A stretch of 64,000 nucleotides of DNA from Spirosoma profusum. GTDB lineage: Bacteria > Bacteroidota > Bacteroidia > Cytophagales > Spirosomataceae. Below the pieces are notes generated by a model that was not told the DNA's origin, made no database searches, and saw only the letters and a list, made by a program, of their open reading frames with translations. The position numbers were made by a program, and so were the translations under genes. The stretch covers positions 1-64,000 of the forward strand of contig NZ_JACWZY010000032.1 in assembly GCF_014699005.1 (NCBI RefSeq). The letters run 5' to 3'. Shown here piece after piece: positions 54,018-62,897 of the stretch. Numbering within the stretch: position 1 is the first letter of the stretch; each line of letters starts with the position of its first letter.

Positions 54018-55331
54018 TTACTCGTAACGTATCAACGCCTTCGTTTTTACACGCCATGTGCCGTTTTCCAACGTAGCTTCACCGTCACGGCGCATGGCGA
54101 TACGTGTGTGGACCGACGAATAAGGATTTTCGCTTTCGCAGGCAGGCTCAATCATGTAATTCCGATACGTCAGGAAGCGAGCTACACGTCCGGGATCGGC
54201 TTCAAACCGGAACATAGCGAGCGTCGGATTATCGGCGCTCACGCTAAATCGATAAGCTGACTCAGGTATGAGTGTCGGCGATTTCTGTGATACGTCGAAC
54301 TGGCCGTTCTGGTCGGGAGGAGGGCAATAAAAAACTTCGGAACGGGCGATCGGTGGCAGCGGTTCCAGAGGTGGGAGCGGCTCTATAGGCGTCTGCACCT
54401 GAATAGGGTCGGGCTCGCCAACTAGCGCCGACTCAATCGTTGGTTCGCCAAAACGGGGTCTTGGGGCTGGTTTAGATGCCGTAGTAGACTGTTTCTTTAA
54501 TTCCTTAATGGCTTCCAGTGGATTTGAGGTACCCAGTTCGTTTATAATAGCGTCGTAAGCTCTGGCTTTCAGATTTGGCTCATTCTGCGATTGGCGAGGT
54601 TCATTGGCCGGTTTGGTACGTCGGTAAAAGTCAACATCACGACTCAGCTTTTGATTATCGTCCGTCAGTCGTTCTATTTCAGCTTTGGCTCTTCGGTAGA
54701 GCGCAAAATAAATACCTGCGGCACCAACTAAAAGCCCAACTATTCCACTAAGTATCATCATCCAGAGTTGATTGTCCTGTTTTTCTTTCTGCTCACGTTC
54801 CAACTGACTCAGCCGGAGTGCATTCGGATCGATGCCCGTGCCTTCGTCGGCAACCGTTGATGAGCTGGCAGATGATTCAGTTACAGTTGCTGTTGGTTCG
54901 GGTGCTGGAGCGGGCGGAAGTAACTGGTCGATTCGGGCAATTATTTGGGCCTGTACCGGTGGAGTCAGTGGCTTCCCGTAGTTGTTATCTGTTTTGTAGC
55001 GGGCATAAAATTGCGCTAGTTGTTTCCGAATGGCTGTATTGGCTTCAGCCGGTGCCATACTGTTGAACTGCGCTGTATTCTTTAACTCGCTCAACTCCTG
55101 CATTTTCGCCCCAACCGCATCCCAGCCGCCCACCGTCCGAATAATCGTTTGCGGATCGCAGCCGTCGCCACAATCACGTAGCATGGCATAAATCTCCTGC
55201 GCTTTCGGTTGCTGAATACGGGCAAAAACAACCGTTGCTACGTCTTTCGTCAACGTATCGACAGCCGCCTGGTTCGCGCTCTGGGCTAGCGCAGACGTAG
55301 TGAGTAGGCTAAGAATGATAAGTAGTCGCAT
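54018..55331 (-). CDS. Single-pass membrane protein of unknown function
   Basis: A 437-residue product from the ATG at 55331 (MRLLIILSLLTTSALAQ), a signal peptide. The frame extends upstream but only into a palindrome. The N-terminal about 110 residues are helical with a C-x-x-x-C pair (LRDCGDGCDPQT). A linker rich in P, A and T precedes a membrane helix (MMILSGIVGLLVGAAGIYFA, about 195-215), a coiled coil and a C-terminal beta-rich domain ending KTKALIRYE. No family recognised. It probably links the periplasm and cytoplasm and lies directly after the actin-like gene. Confidence 0.7.
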   Translation of the reverse strand: MRLLIILSLLTTSALAQSANQAAVDTLTKDVATVVFARIQQPKAQEIYAMLRDCGDGCDPQTIIRTVGGWDAVGAKMQELSELKNTAQFNSMAPAEANTAIRKQLAQFYARYKTDNNYGKPLTPPVQAQIIARIDQLLPPAPAPEPTATVTESSASSSTVADEGTGIDPNALRLSQLEREQKEKQDNQLWMMILSGIVGLLVGAAGIYFALYRRAKAEIERLTDDNQKLSRDVDFYRRTKPANEPRQSQNEPNLKARAYDAIINELGTSNPLEAIKELKKQSTTASKPAPRPRFGEPTIESALVGEPDPIQVQTPIEPLPPLEPLPPIARSEVFYCPPPDQNGQFDVSQKSPTLIPESAYRFSVSADNPTLAMFRFEADPGRVARFLTYRNYMIEPACESENPYSSVHTRIAMRRDGEATLENGTWRVKTKALIRYE

Positions 55332-55340
55332 AAGGATTTT

Positions 55341-55428
55341 GTTGGGACACAGAAATGCACGGAGACACACAGAGATTTTATTTTTCTCTGTGCATCTCCG
55401 TGTGTCTCCGTGATCTCTGTGTCATAAC
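55341..55428. repeat. Palindrome, GACACAGAGATGCACGGAG family
   Basis: The left arm 55341-55376 (GTTGGGACACAGAAATGCAC at its start) pairs imperfectly with 55394-55428. It lies between the actin-like gene and its downstream neighbour in a likely operon. Confidence 0.65.
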
Positions 55429-58400
55429 TCACGCTAGTGTATTGGCCAATTTATTGATAGCTCCGATAAGCGGGTAGAAAAACAGCGTTTCATCAATGGG
55501 TGCGCCCAGCGCGTCGGTCATGCCGCTGTATTCAGCTGCAATGTCGCTCTCCCTGCGTTGAATACCGTCCATGAGCGACGTATCGAGATGCGTCCGTAAC
55601 TCCTGTTGGGCCACCACCAGCGACCGCGCCGATACATTCAGATTCCGCACGAAACTAAACTGCTGATTAATCGCAAAGAAGAAATCGATAAACGCGTTGG
55701 TTTCTTTCAGTAGCGAATCAACTACTTCCGGTTTCCGTAATTCAGCATAAGTCAGCGTAGGGAATTGGTCTTCGAACGTAGCAGGGTAGACGTAGTTAAT
55801 CGCTTCCGTATCAACCGGACGGCTGTTGGTTGGCTGCATCAGCGCACCTTTGCAGGTCACCTCTTTCGGTCCTTTCCGTTCGTAGAACAGCGTTAGTCCA
55901 CTGGCGTCGTAGGTTTGGTCGTAGACTTTTTCGAAAATAACCCGCGCCAGTTTACCCAGCATCTGATCGTCGGAACTAATGATAGTCAGTACTTTAGAGC
56001 CCGTTCCGCTGAACGTAATGGCACCCGGCAAACTGATGCCTTTGTGCTTCATCAGTTTGGCGATGTGATACAGTAACGCCGTGAAGAACAAGACGAATAC
56101 CACTTTCATATCTTCGTCTTTCGCCAGCATCCCGTTGAACGACAGCATACTTTTGGCCTTCACGTCGTTACTTTTCTCAATCGAGAACCAGAACGCCATG
56201 ATATCTTCCGAACGATTCGTATCCAGAATGCGCCGGTTGTTATCGCTCAAGTTACCCAGACTCTGACTGTCCAGCAGTGTCTGAATTTTATCGGCATATT
56301 TCCGAACGAATCCATTGTGGCTGGCGGCTCCGTACTCGCTGAACGCGTCGCCGTAGATGGCGTTTCCCGCAAATCGAAACGACGTCAGCAACTTTGGTTC
56401 GTTACGTTCGTAAACCACTACGTCCGACGTACCACCGCCAATATCGACGTTGATAACGGGCCGGGCCGACGCGCTTAACGTAGGATTCTGCTTGTAATAA
56501 TAGAACGGCGCGACTGATTCCGATACCTCCCGCAGCCGACCCGCCGACCCACCAATATAACGGTCGTACAGTTCCTGCCAGTCGGCGCGGAGTTGGCTCA
56601 CGCGACCGGGCGTCATGCTGGCGGGGTAGAACCAGTAAACCGTCGTCTGGGCCAAATTACCACCTTCGGTAAGCACTTTGTTTTTGATGAGCATCAGCAA
56701 TTCTTCCAGAAAAGCCTCTACACGCCGTTCAGTCTGATCGCTGGATTTTGCCCATTTCAGGTTAGTGGTGATGCGGTTGGAACCAGCCGGTTGACGCTCT
56801 ACGTAGAATGGAATGTTGAAATCGGCCAGCGCCTGCGTTTGCTGGTTGAAACTCAGGTTCAGCGGTTCGGCAATGGCGGTTCGTGTCGGGAAATTATCAG
56901 GTCTGCCGGGGCCGATAGTCGGCGGCACGAATTCCAGATCATACAGTAAAAACAGCTCGAACAGGGCCGGATTGTACTGCGTGGGAGAAACCAACGTAGC
57001 AACCTGTGGCGTCAATTCTGCTACGTCGTAGGGGCGGGGAGAGCCCCCATCAACTTTGTATTCGACGTGGGTATTCGTCGTGCCAAAATCGACTGAAAAT
57101 TCAAACTGCTTGCTACCGCCGTTGTAAAGTTGCCAGCGTGGAATCAGGACGCCGTGCATTTCCTTACCATCGCCACGAATGTTGGCCTGTAGATAATCGA
57201 ACTCTTCACGCAGGACGTAGTACACACTGGAACCGTCGGTATTTTGCTGACGGACAGTACGTTGGTGCTTCGATTCGACTTTAACTTCGCTATTTTCTCT
57301 CTGCCCGAAATAAGCTAGTTCGTACTGATTCTGACTGTCGAAACCCGACTCAATGAGCTGCACCCGGTAATCAGCGGGAACAGTTACTGACCCCGACCGC
57401 ACGAACGGATAAATATTAACCGTAAACGAATTTTCGACAATGATACCTTCATTCGTCGTTTCGTTAGGGGCAGCGTTTGTCGTTGAGCTATAGAGTCGCT
57501 CGAACGTAACGAATTGGTTCCCAGGCTGACTTGGCGCCGTAACCGGAATGTCGAGTGTTACGTTAATCCCACCCGCTTGCGGCACCATTTTCAACCGAAC
57601 GCGGCCAAGTAAAAGATCATCGACATCAAAAAAGTCGAAGAAGTCTTTCTTGAGAGGTAACAGAAAACCTTTGTCGGAAGCGGGCGTTTGCAGGTTGCCA
57701 TCGAAATAGCGGCCCCGGTCGGTGGGGAAGGGGAGCCGGATGAGGTAGGGTTCCAGTAAATCACTGACAGTCAGCCATGGATAATTGCCGGGTTGACCGG
57801 GTAATGGCCTCAGATTGTCGCGCCACGACTCACGAGCGAAGTACGGAACGGCGGTATTTGAATTCCACTGCGCCTGGGGTACGTAGGTAAATTGCCGGAA
57901 AAAGCGGTTTTGCAGTGCCATCGGACGCGGCAAATTCGGGTATAACCGAGCGTATTTATCCGACTTAATGATGAAATCACTAACCTGACCGATAGCTCGC
58001 GAATCAGACTTTTTCTTACGTAGCGGAAAACCAAGTACTTCCACAATGTCGCCCGGACCCGTGGTCAATTCCTCAAAATCCTGCTCAAATTTCTCCCGCG
58101 TCAGCAGCGGCTGCCCATTCTGCGATTGAATGTGTTCATAGAATAGCGACGAGTTAGTTTGTTGCAATAATGCGAGGTTCCTATTGAGGTAGTCGTCTAC
58201 TTCGCGGAACCGGTCGCGGAAATTGGGCATAAACTGCTTGATGGAATACCAGAATTTTTGATACTCAATATCGCGCTGGTATAACGCACAAACCGAGTTA
58301 TCAAACAGCCGGTCGTTGCCCATCGATACGTCGACCCAGCTCAGGTCGTTCCCCGAACTGAAAAACAACGTTTTAGGCGACGTACCACCCACCACTCGCC

Positions 58401-58860
58401 CCCGGTAACTCAGCACAAACAGCCGGTTAATGTCGCCAAAATTATATTCAGCGGCATCCTGATCCAGAAACAGTTTTAATGCGTCGCCGAGTCGTTTATG
58501 CCCCAGATTAGACGTTGGCTGCCGTAGTCGGTCAAGGTCGGTACGTACGTCGAATGGCGTAATGACGATGTACGTTTTAAGCTTGTCGTAATTAAAAAAC
58601 AACTCCCCCACATCGAGCGCATCCGACACGATACGTTGATCGTTCATGGTGCCGTTGAGGTCAGGGCGAAGGGCCAGATTCAGGAATGCCGAACGTACCA
58701 GATCCAACCGCGCAAACGGACTTGGAATCGAGGTCGGCTGCTTCACTGTCTGACCGCCCTGCGGGTCGCGGATGGCCGCAATCTGGTCGGTTCCGAAGGG
58801 TTTACTAACGTACCAATGCAATCCTGGTACGGGGTTATGTAGGCTGAATGTTGTAGGCAT
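55429..58860 (-). CDS. Large actin/Hsp70-fold ATPase-like protein (possibly SrfB-related)
   Basis: The 1143-residue protein has no signal peptide. The C-terminal half has the three signature loops of the actin/Hsp70 superfamily: phosphate 1 in FSVDFGTTNTHVEY (about 590), phosphate 2 in VINVDIGGGTSDVVVY (about 805) and an adenosine motif in AITFSGTGSKVLTI (about 950). The first about 570 residues are a separate mixed alpha-beta region that I do not recognise. Similarity to the SrfB virulence-factor family is plausible but unproven. ATP binding is supported by the motifs; polymer formation is only inferred. Its immediate neighbour upstream encodes a tubulin-like protein. Confidence 0.75.
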   Translation of the reverse strand: MPTTFSLHNPVPGLHWYVSKPFGTDQIAAIRDPQGGQTVKQPTSIPSPFARLDLVRSAFLNLALRPDLNGTMNDQRIVSDALDVGELFFNYDKLKTYIVITPFDVRTDLDRLRQPTSNLGHKRLGDALKLFLDQDAAEYNFGDINRLFVLSYRGRVVGGTSPKTLFFSSGNDLSWVDVSMGNDRLFDNSVCALYQRDIEYQKFWYSIKQFMPNFRDRFREVDDYLNRNLALLQQTNSSLFYEHIQSQNGQPLLTREKFEQDFEELTTGPGDIVEVLGFPLRKKKSDSRAIGQVSDFIIKSDKYARLYPNLPRPMALQNRFFRQFTYVPQAQWNSNTAVPYFARESWRDNLRPLPGQPGNYPWLTVSDLLEPYLIRLPFPTDRGRYFDGNLQTPASDKGFLLPLKKDFFDFFDVDDLLLGRVRLKMVPQAGGINVTLDIPVTAPSQPGNQFVTFERLYSSTTNAAPNETTNEGIIVENSFTVNIYPFVRSGSVTVPADYRVQLIESGFDSQNQYELAYFGQRENSEVKVESKHQRTVRQQNTDGSSVYYVLREEFDYLQANIRGDGKEMHGVLIPRWQLYNGGSKQFEFSVDFGTTNTHVEYKVDGGSPRPYDVAELTPQVATLVSPTQYNPALFELFLLYDLEFVPPTIGPGRPDNFPTRTAIAEPLNLSFNQQTQALADFNIPFYVERQPAGSNRITTNLKWAKSSDQTERRVEAFLEELLMLIKNKVLTEGGNLAQTTVYWFYPASMTPGRVSQLRADWQELYDRYIGGSAGRLREVSESVAPFYYYKQNPTLSASARPVINVDIGGGTSDVVVYERNEPKLLTSFRFAGNAIYGDAFSEYGAASHNGFVRKYADKIQTLLDSQSLGNLSDNNRRILDTNRSEDIMAFWFSIEKSNDVKAKSMLSFNGMLAKDEDMKVVFVLFFTALLYHIAKLMKHKGISLPGAITFSGTGSKVLTIISSDDQMLGKLARVIFEKVYDQTYDASGLTLFYERKGPKEVTCKGALMQPTNSRPVDTEAINYVYPATFEDQFPTLTYAELRKPEVVDSLLKETNAFIDFFFAINQQFSFVRNLNVSARSLVVAQQELRTHLDTSLMDGIQRRESDIAAEYSGMTDALGAPIDETLFFYPLIGAINKLANTLA

Positions 58861-58874
58861 CTTTTCTGTTCAAA

Positions 58875-58953
58875 GTTCCAGGTTTCATGTTCCAGGTTGG
58901 CTGACTATAACGGCGGACCGGCGTCAGCCAACCCGGAACATGAAACTTGAAAC
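58875..58953. repeat. 31-bp imperfect palindrome (CATGTTCCAGGTTGG type)
   Basis: Arm 58875-58905 matches the complement of 58923-58953 at about 26 of 31 positions, with a 17-base loop. It lies just upstream of the actin-like gene start and just after the tubulin-like gene end, so it would form a hairpin in any shared transcript. Confidence 0.7.
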
Positions 58954-58955
58954 AA

Positions 58956-60446
58956 TTAATGGTCTGTCACTTTGGGCAATTTTTCACGAACGAACTGATC
59001 GGTACTCTCGGAAAAAAGCTGAATGAATTTGTCGGCTTCACTACCGTAAGCTTTGCCCTCGGCGTTTTTGTTGAGAGTCTGGTCGAAATCGTCGATGATG
59101 TCGAGTTTTACGTCCGACTCACCTCCGAAAATTCCCCGCTTTTTCGGCTCAAAACCACGTACTGTATGGCCAAGGTTGGCCGCATCAAGTAGAAATGGCT
59201 CGAACGAACGTTTGTTCTCCCGCATCTCAGTCAACCACTGCCGGAATGCCGCATCGAAATTTTTGACGCTATTGAAAAACCCAGAATTCAGGAATGAAGT
59301 CGAAATCTGCGGATTCGCTTTGGACCATTGCACCGTACCTGCGGCCTGACGAATCCGCTGGCTGAGATACGTACTGAACAGCGCCATTTTCGATAGCGGC
59401 AGGCTAATGAGTTGTTTCGTAGCCCCCGCCAGATTGCCCAGTTGCAGGCTGATACCGTCCTGCTCGATACCAAATTCTTTATAAACCGGGTTATTCGGGC
59501 GACCGTTCGAGACAGCCAGACTAGCATCATCGATGTTCATAAAATCGACAATAGACAGCGCCGACGCCATTTCTACAAAGTGCGCTTCGTTTTTCTGACC
59601 ACCCGCACCAGGGTCATACGTATAGGCCTTTGTCTGATCGTCGCCTATATAGTACAACGTATTGACCGACGGGTTTACGCCCTTCTGGTAATAGTTCAGC
59701 GCAGCCTTGGTTTTGGCGATGAACGAAGCCGGGTCAATCAGTTTGTTGTCATTGGTCGTGAGGCTGAAATAGGGCATTACCGTTACGGCTCCAATCTTGG
59801 CATCGCGTAGGAACGCCGGGTTTGGAATCTGGCCGATGGCCTGCGCACCCCGGATATTCTTGAGCAAAATTGGGAAGCCAGCGGCACCCGTTCCTCCGAA
59901 AATTGAACTGATGATAAAAATCCGGTCGTTTGCGCCGAAGTTTTCCGCAAACGCTTGAAATACATCGGAATACCTAAACTGATTCAGTACTGTGCTACCA
60001 ATATTTGGATTTCCGACGAAGCCGATGTCCATTTTTGTTTCCAGGTTTTCTTCCGAAAACAACAAACTGGCAAACGCTTTGGCGGACGCGTCTAAACCTT
60101 CGTAATTGATATAATCCCGGAACTTTTCCTGCTGAACGCCCTGTAATTCAAAGACATACGTATCGGCAATAGTTGCATTGCCACCAATGGACCGGTTCAG
60201 CGTTTTGATTTCGGTACTGAAAAATCCCGATGTCGGTTTGTTTTGCAGATTTGCCCGAATATTGCCGTACTCACGTAGCAAATCTTTGGTACGTAGCAGG
60301 TCATCATTCGTAGCGTGAGGGTCCAGTACAATCGGAATCACCTCGTCGGTATTGTTGAGTTTTACGCCAGAGGCCAGCAAAAACGTCAGGGCTTTCAGCA
60401 CCCGCGAGCCAGTTCCGCCAATGGCGAAGACAAATAGTTTAGCCAT
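58956..60446 (-). CDS. Tubulin/FtsZ-superfamily-like GTPase
   Basis: The 496-residue protein begins MAKLFVFAIGGTGSRVLKAL, a Rossmann first strand with a G-G-T-G-S loop where tubulins have their first nucleotide loop. A second glycine loop is in IISSIFGGTGAAGFPILLKN (about 182), in the position of the tubulin GGGTGTG signature. An acidic residue follows in the LDPHATNDDLL region. This is the pattern of the Tubulin_2-like bacterial families, longer than FtsZ (about 380) and without its C-terminal tail. It probably binds GTP and may polymerise or remodel membranes. It precedes the actin-like gene in the same direction. Confidence 0.78.
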   Translation of the reverse strand: MAKLFVFAIGGTGSRVLKALTFLLASGVKLNNTDEVIPIVLDPHATNDDLLRTKDLLREYGNIRANLQNKPTSGFFSTEIKTLNRSIGGNATIADTYVFELQGVQQEKFRDYINYEGLDASAKAFASLLFSEENLETKMDIGFVGNPNIGSTVLNQFRYSDVFQAFAENFGANDRIFIISSIFGGTGAAGFPILLKNIRGAQAIGQIPNPAFLRDAKIGAVTVMPYFSLTTNDNKLIDPASFIAKTKAALNYYQKGVNPSVNTLYYIGDDQTKAYTYDPGAGGQKNEAHFVEMASALSIVDFMNIDDASLAVSNGRPNNPVYKEFGIEQDGISLQLGNLAGATKQLISLPLSKMALFSTYLSQRIRQAAGTVQWSKANPQISTSFLNSGFFNSVKNFDAAFRQWLTEMRENKRSFEPFLLDAANLGHTVRGFEPKKRGIFGGESDVKLDIIDDFDQTLNKNAEGKAYGSEADKFIQLFSESTDQFVREKLPKVTDH

Positions 60447-60465
60447 AATTTTTTATCAATTGTCT

Positions 60466-60559
60466 TGTAGAGACAGGGCACACCCTGTCTCACGTCCGGA
60501 TGGTTTTTATGCCGGATGGTTGCTGACGCATATGAGACAAGGCATGCCTTGTCTCTACA
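60466..60559. repeat. Double-hairpin element (TGTAGAGACARGGCATGCCTTGTCTC type)
   Basis: Arm 60466-60492 is imperfectly complementary to 60533-60559. Each arm is itself palindromic (GACAGGGCACACCCTGTC; GAGACAAGGCATGCCTTGTC). The centre has two CCGGATGG copies. It lies between the membrane protein and tubulin-like genes. Confidence 0.7.
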
Positions 60560-60562
60560 TTA

Positions 60563-61006
60563 TTATTTAGAAGGCCATAACATAGGCCGGTGTTTTGCGT
60601 TTTTACTGAAATTTTTCATCAACATTGAGATGATGAAGAAAATAACGACGGTCAGCAGCGCCATTGTAAAGGAGTAACTTAAAAAAATACTCACGCCCTG
60701 ATCGAACAGATTTCCCTGATCGGGGTCGGCTTCGTCGCGAGGGATTTCCTGATTGGCTTTCTGGTAGCACGTAACAAGCGTAATGACAAAAAGCACCAAC
60801 GCACTCACGCCCATCATCAGCAGCCAGCTTCCCATACCGCTGAAACTCACTTTGTTAAACGGCCAGATGTAAAAGGCAAACGCCACCACAAACGCAATCC
60901 CGATGGCCGTCCAGGTCAGGGGCGACAGGAGTTCTTCCTGATACAAATCCTCCAGCAGCGCGCCGTTGACAAACAGGTTGTAGAAATTATAAAGTGATTC
61001 TTCCAT
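60563..61006 (-). CDS. Three-helix membrane protein in cytoskeletal cluster
   Basis: The 147-residue protein has three hydrophobic helices (about 30-50, LTWTAIGIAFVVAFAFYIW; about 57-80; about 105-130, FTMALLTVVIFFIISMLM) and a basic C-terminus (MKNFSKNAKHRPMLWPSK). An acidic loop with EIPRDEADPDQ separates the second and third helices. No family recognised. It may anchor the tubulin- or actin-like protein at the membrane, judging from position alone. Confidence 0.7.
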   Translation of the reverse strand: MEESLYNFYNLFVNGALLEDLYQEELLSPLTWTAIGIAFVVAFAFYIWPFNKVSFSGMGSWLLMMGVSALVLFVITLVTCYQKANQEIPRDEADPDQGNLFDQGVSIFLSYSFTMALLTVVIFFIISMLMKNFSKNAKHRPMLWPSK

Positions 61007-61010
61007 TGTT

Positions 61011-61114
61011 TAAAGAGCGAAAGAGTGAATGAGCGAAAGAGCGAAAGAAAACTTGCGCAGGCTTTTCGCTGGATCGCCAGCCGCTCTTTCGCTCATTCAC
61101 TCTTTCGCTCTTTA
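61011..61114. repeat. Perfect 33-bp inverted repeat (GAGCGAAAGAGTGAATGAGC)
   Basis: Arms 61011-61043 and 61082-61114 pair perfectly with a 38-base loop. The arm is itself made of GCGAAAGAG-like units. Related stretches occur near 62824-62856 and 10868-10928. It lies between two genes of the cluster. Confidence 0.8.
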
Positions 61115-61126
61115 GGTTTCTTTCAC

Positions 61127-62635
61127 TCATTCTAAATTGATAGTTAGCGTGAAATATTCGGTTTGGTTGTTTGGGTTATAAGCTCGTTCGACTCCCTGAA
61201 GGAGGTTCTGGAGACCGAACGTCGAGTTTTGGTCCGGCGACAAATCGTTGGTTGTGGTGGTGTTAGCGATCCAGCGGGGTGGAAACTGTCGACGCAACCG
61301 AATGGTGGCGCTACGTTCTCCACGGGCTGGTTTTTTAGTGGAAATGAGCAGTTTATGCGTCGTGCCGTTCGCTCCCGAATACGTTTGTACCGCCGACACC
61401 TGAAAATTGTCCTTGCCAGAAACAACGTACTGACCAGGGTCGGTTAGCAACGTAGCGGGCAAACGTAGCGCCGATAAATCGACTGCTACCGGAATGGTCA
61501 GGCTTTTGTCTGTTACGTCGGGTTGCACATCGGTGATCGCGTGAACGGCTTTCGAGTGGCTACGAACATCTTCATTCGAACGCTTGAAACGCCCCTTTCG
61601 AGCCGGATCGGTAACCAGGATGCTATAAAATGGCGTAACAGCTTTGGTGTCACGACCGAAAAACCATGAATCAACAAAGCCCGGCAACTGGTCGAAACGG
61701 CGGATAGTTTGATACGTCTGGTCCTTATACAGTCGTTGCATGGTTTCGTTACGTCCAATCAGACAGAGATAGTACGGACGTTCGCCGTTGTAGGATTTCT
61801 TGGCGTTGTTCCAGCTATAATACGTACCGTTGAAATCGCTCTTAAGCTTAATAACCAGCATCGAATGCGTATTCGAATACGGGTTGAAAACGGTCGTCAG
61901 CAATGAACTGGCCGCGTCCAGGGTTTTCTGAGCGCTCATTCCAGTCAGGCTGGGGTCAGAATAAATAAGATCGGAAACCAGCACGCTTAAATCGTCGCCT
62001 GACGTACTACGTAGTATTTCGGTGAAAATACCTTCGAAGTCGGTGCTGGTGGTTTTGCCTTTGGTTTTCGCGACCGTAAAAATATTTTTCTCCTTGAAAA
62101 ACTGCGACATCGACAATCCCAGGTCGTTCACTTCCGTATTCACTACGTGTAGCTGGCCTTTCCCGGGATTCACGGCGTCGAACTGCGTCAGTACATCGTT
62201 AAGCGTGCGTTTGAAGGCTCCGTTACCGCCGGGCGTATCGTATGGAAACATGCTGGCGCTGGCTTCGAGGTAGAGTTTCAGACGTAGCGGTTTGGTCGAC
62301 GTAGCGGCACCGGTCAGAGCAATGGTGGGTGCTTCACCTTCTTTAGCCAGTTTTCGGTAGTCGATATGGCGTTTGATGTAGGCCGTCAATGCTACGTCAT
62401 CTACCTCGCCGTCAGCGGTGTAGAGCTTGGTCGTTTTTTTCTCGTCGGCAAGGTCTTGCTTCTCTTTTATCAGCAGTGCTCGGATGGCCTGGGCCTCGGT
62501 AGCATCAATTTGATTGTCGTTGGTGAGCGCATCGCTGATCTGGCTATCGAGTTCGCCGACCGGGCTTGAGCAGGAAGCCAGCCAACCGAACGATGTTATC
62601 AGCAGGATGAATAAATAAAAACGGTGTTGCAACAT
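61127..62635 (-). CDS. Lipoprotein with degenerate VWA-like domain
   Basis: The 502-residue protein has a lipobox (MLQHRFYLFILLITSFGWLASC, given by its ends). The region from about 115 resembles a von Willebrand A domain: LRLKLYLEASASMFPYD has E-A-S-A-S in the position of the D-x-S-x-S metal site, and LSVLVSDLIYSDPSL lies at about 215-230. The first aspartate of the metal site is replaced by glutamate, so metal binding may differ. The C-terminal part is beta-rich. It is the first gene of the 46.4-62.6 kb run. VWA proteins often work with ATPases. Confidence 0.7.
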   Translation of the reverse strand: MLQHRFYLFILLITSFGWLASCSSPVGELDSQISDALTNDNQIDATEAQAIRALLIKEKQDLADEKKTTKLYTADGEVDDVALTAYIKRHIDYRKLAKEGEAPTIALTGAATSTKPLRLKLYLEASASMFPYDTPGGNGAFKRTLNDVLTQFDAVNPGKGQLHVVNTEVNDLGLSMSQFFKEKNIFTVAKTKGKTTSTDFEGIFTEILRSTSGDDLSVLVSDLIYSDPSLTGMSAQKTLDAASSLLTTVFNPYSNTHSMLVIKLKSDFNGTYYSWNNAKKSYNGERPYYLCLIGRNETMQRLYKDQTYQTIRRFDQLPGFVDSWFFGRDTKAVTPFYSILVTDPARKGRFKRSNEDVRSHSKAVHAITDVQPDVTDKSLTIPVAVDLSALRLPATLLTDPGQYVVSGKDNFQVSAVQTYSGANGTTHKLLISTKKPARGERSATIRLRRQFPPRWIANTTTTNDLSPDQNSTFGLQNLLQGVERAYNPNNQTEYFTLTINLE

Positions 62636-62897
62636 GCAGGTTTACGGGTGATTGAGCGAACCAGTTCCGGGCGGTAAATGTACCAAATCGCATACGGACT
62701 ACCCGACCATTCGGTAACTAGGCTTAAATTTTCTTAAAATTCTATAGAACCTAACGAAGCCGACGCCCATTTTATGTCAATCGGCACCAAGAAACGATGA
62801 ACGGACGTTTACCTTTGTAAATCTAAAGAGCGCAAGAGTGAAAGAGCGAAAGAGCGATTCCCCAATTTCAAATCCTACGTTGAGCCAGCTAATCACG
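62636..62897. promoter_or_regulatory. Divergent regulatory region
   Basis: This gap lies between the start of the minus-strand cluster and a plus-strand lipoprotein gene, so it should hold the cluster promoter. Direct repeats AAAGAGCG / AAGAGTGAAAGAGCG lie at about 62824-62856. AT-rich sequence occurs at 62725-62755. Confidence 0.45.
62810..62817 (+). promoter_or_regulatory. Bacteroidota -7-like box TACCTTTG
   Basis: The octamer matches TANNTTTG about 80 bases before the lipoprotein start. No clear -33 element is seen at the expected distance. Confidence 0.3.
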
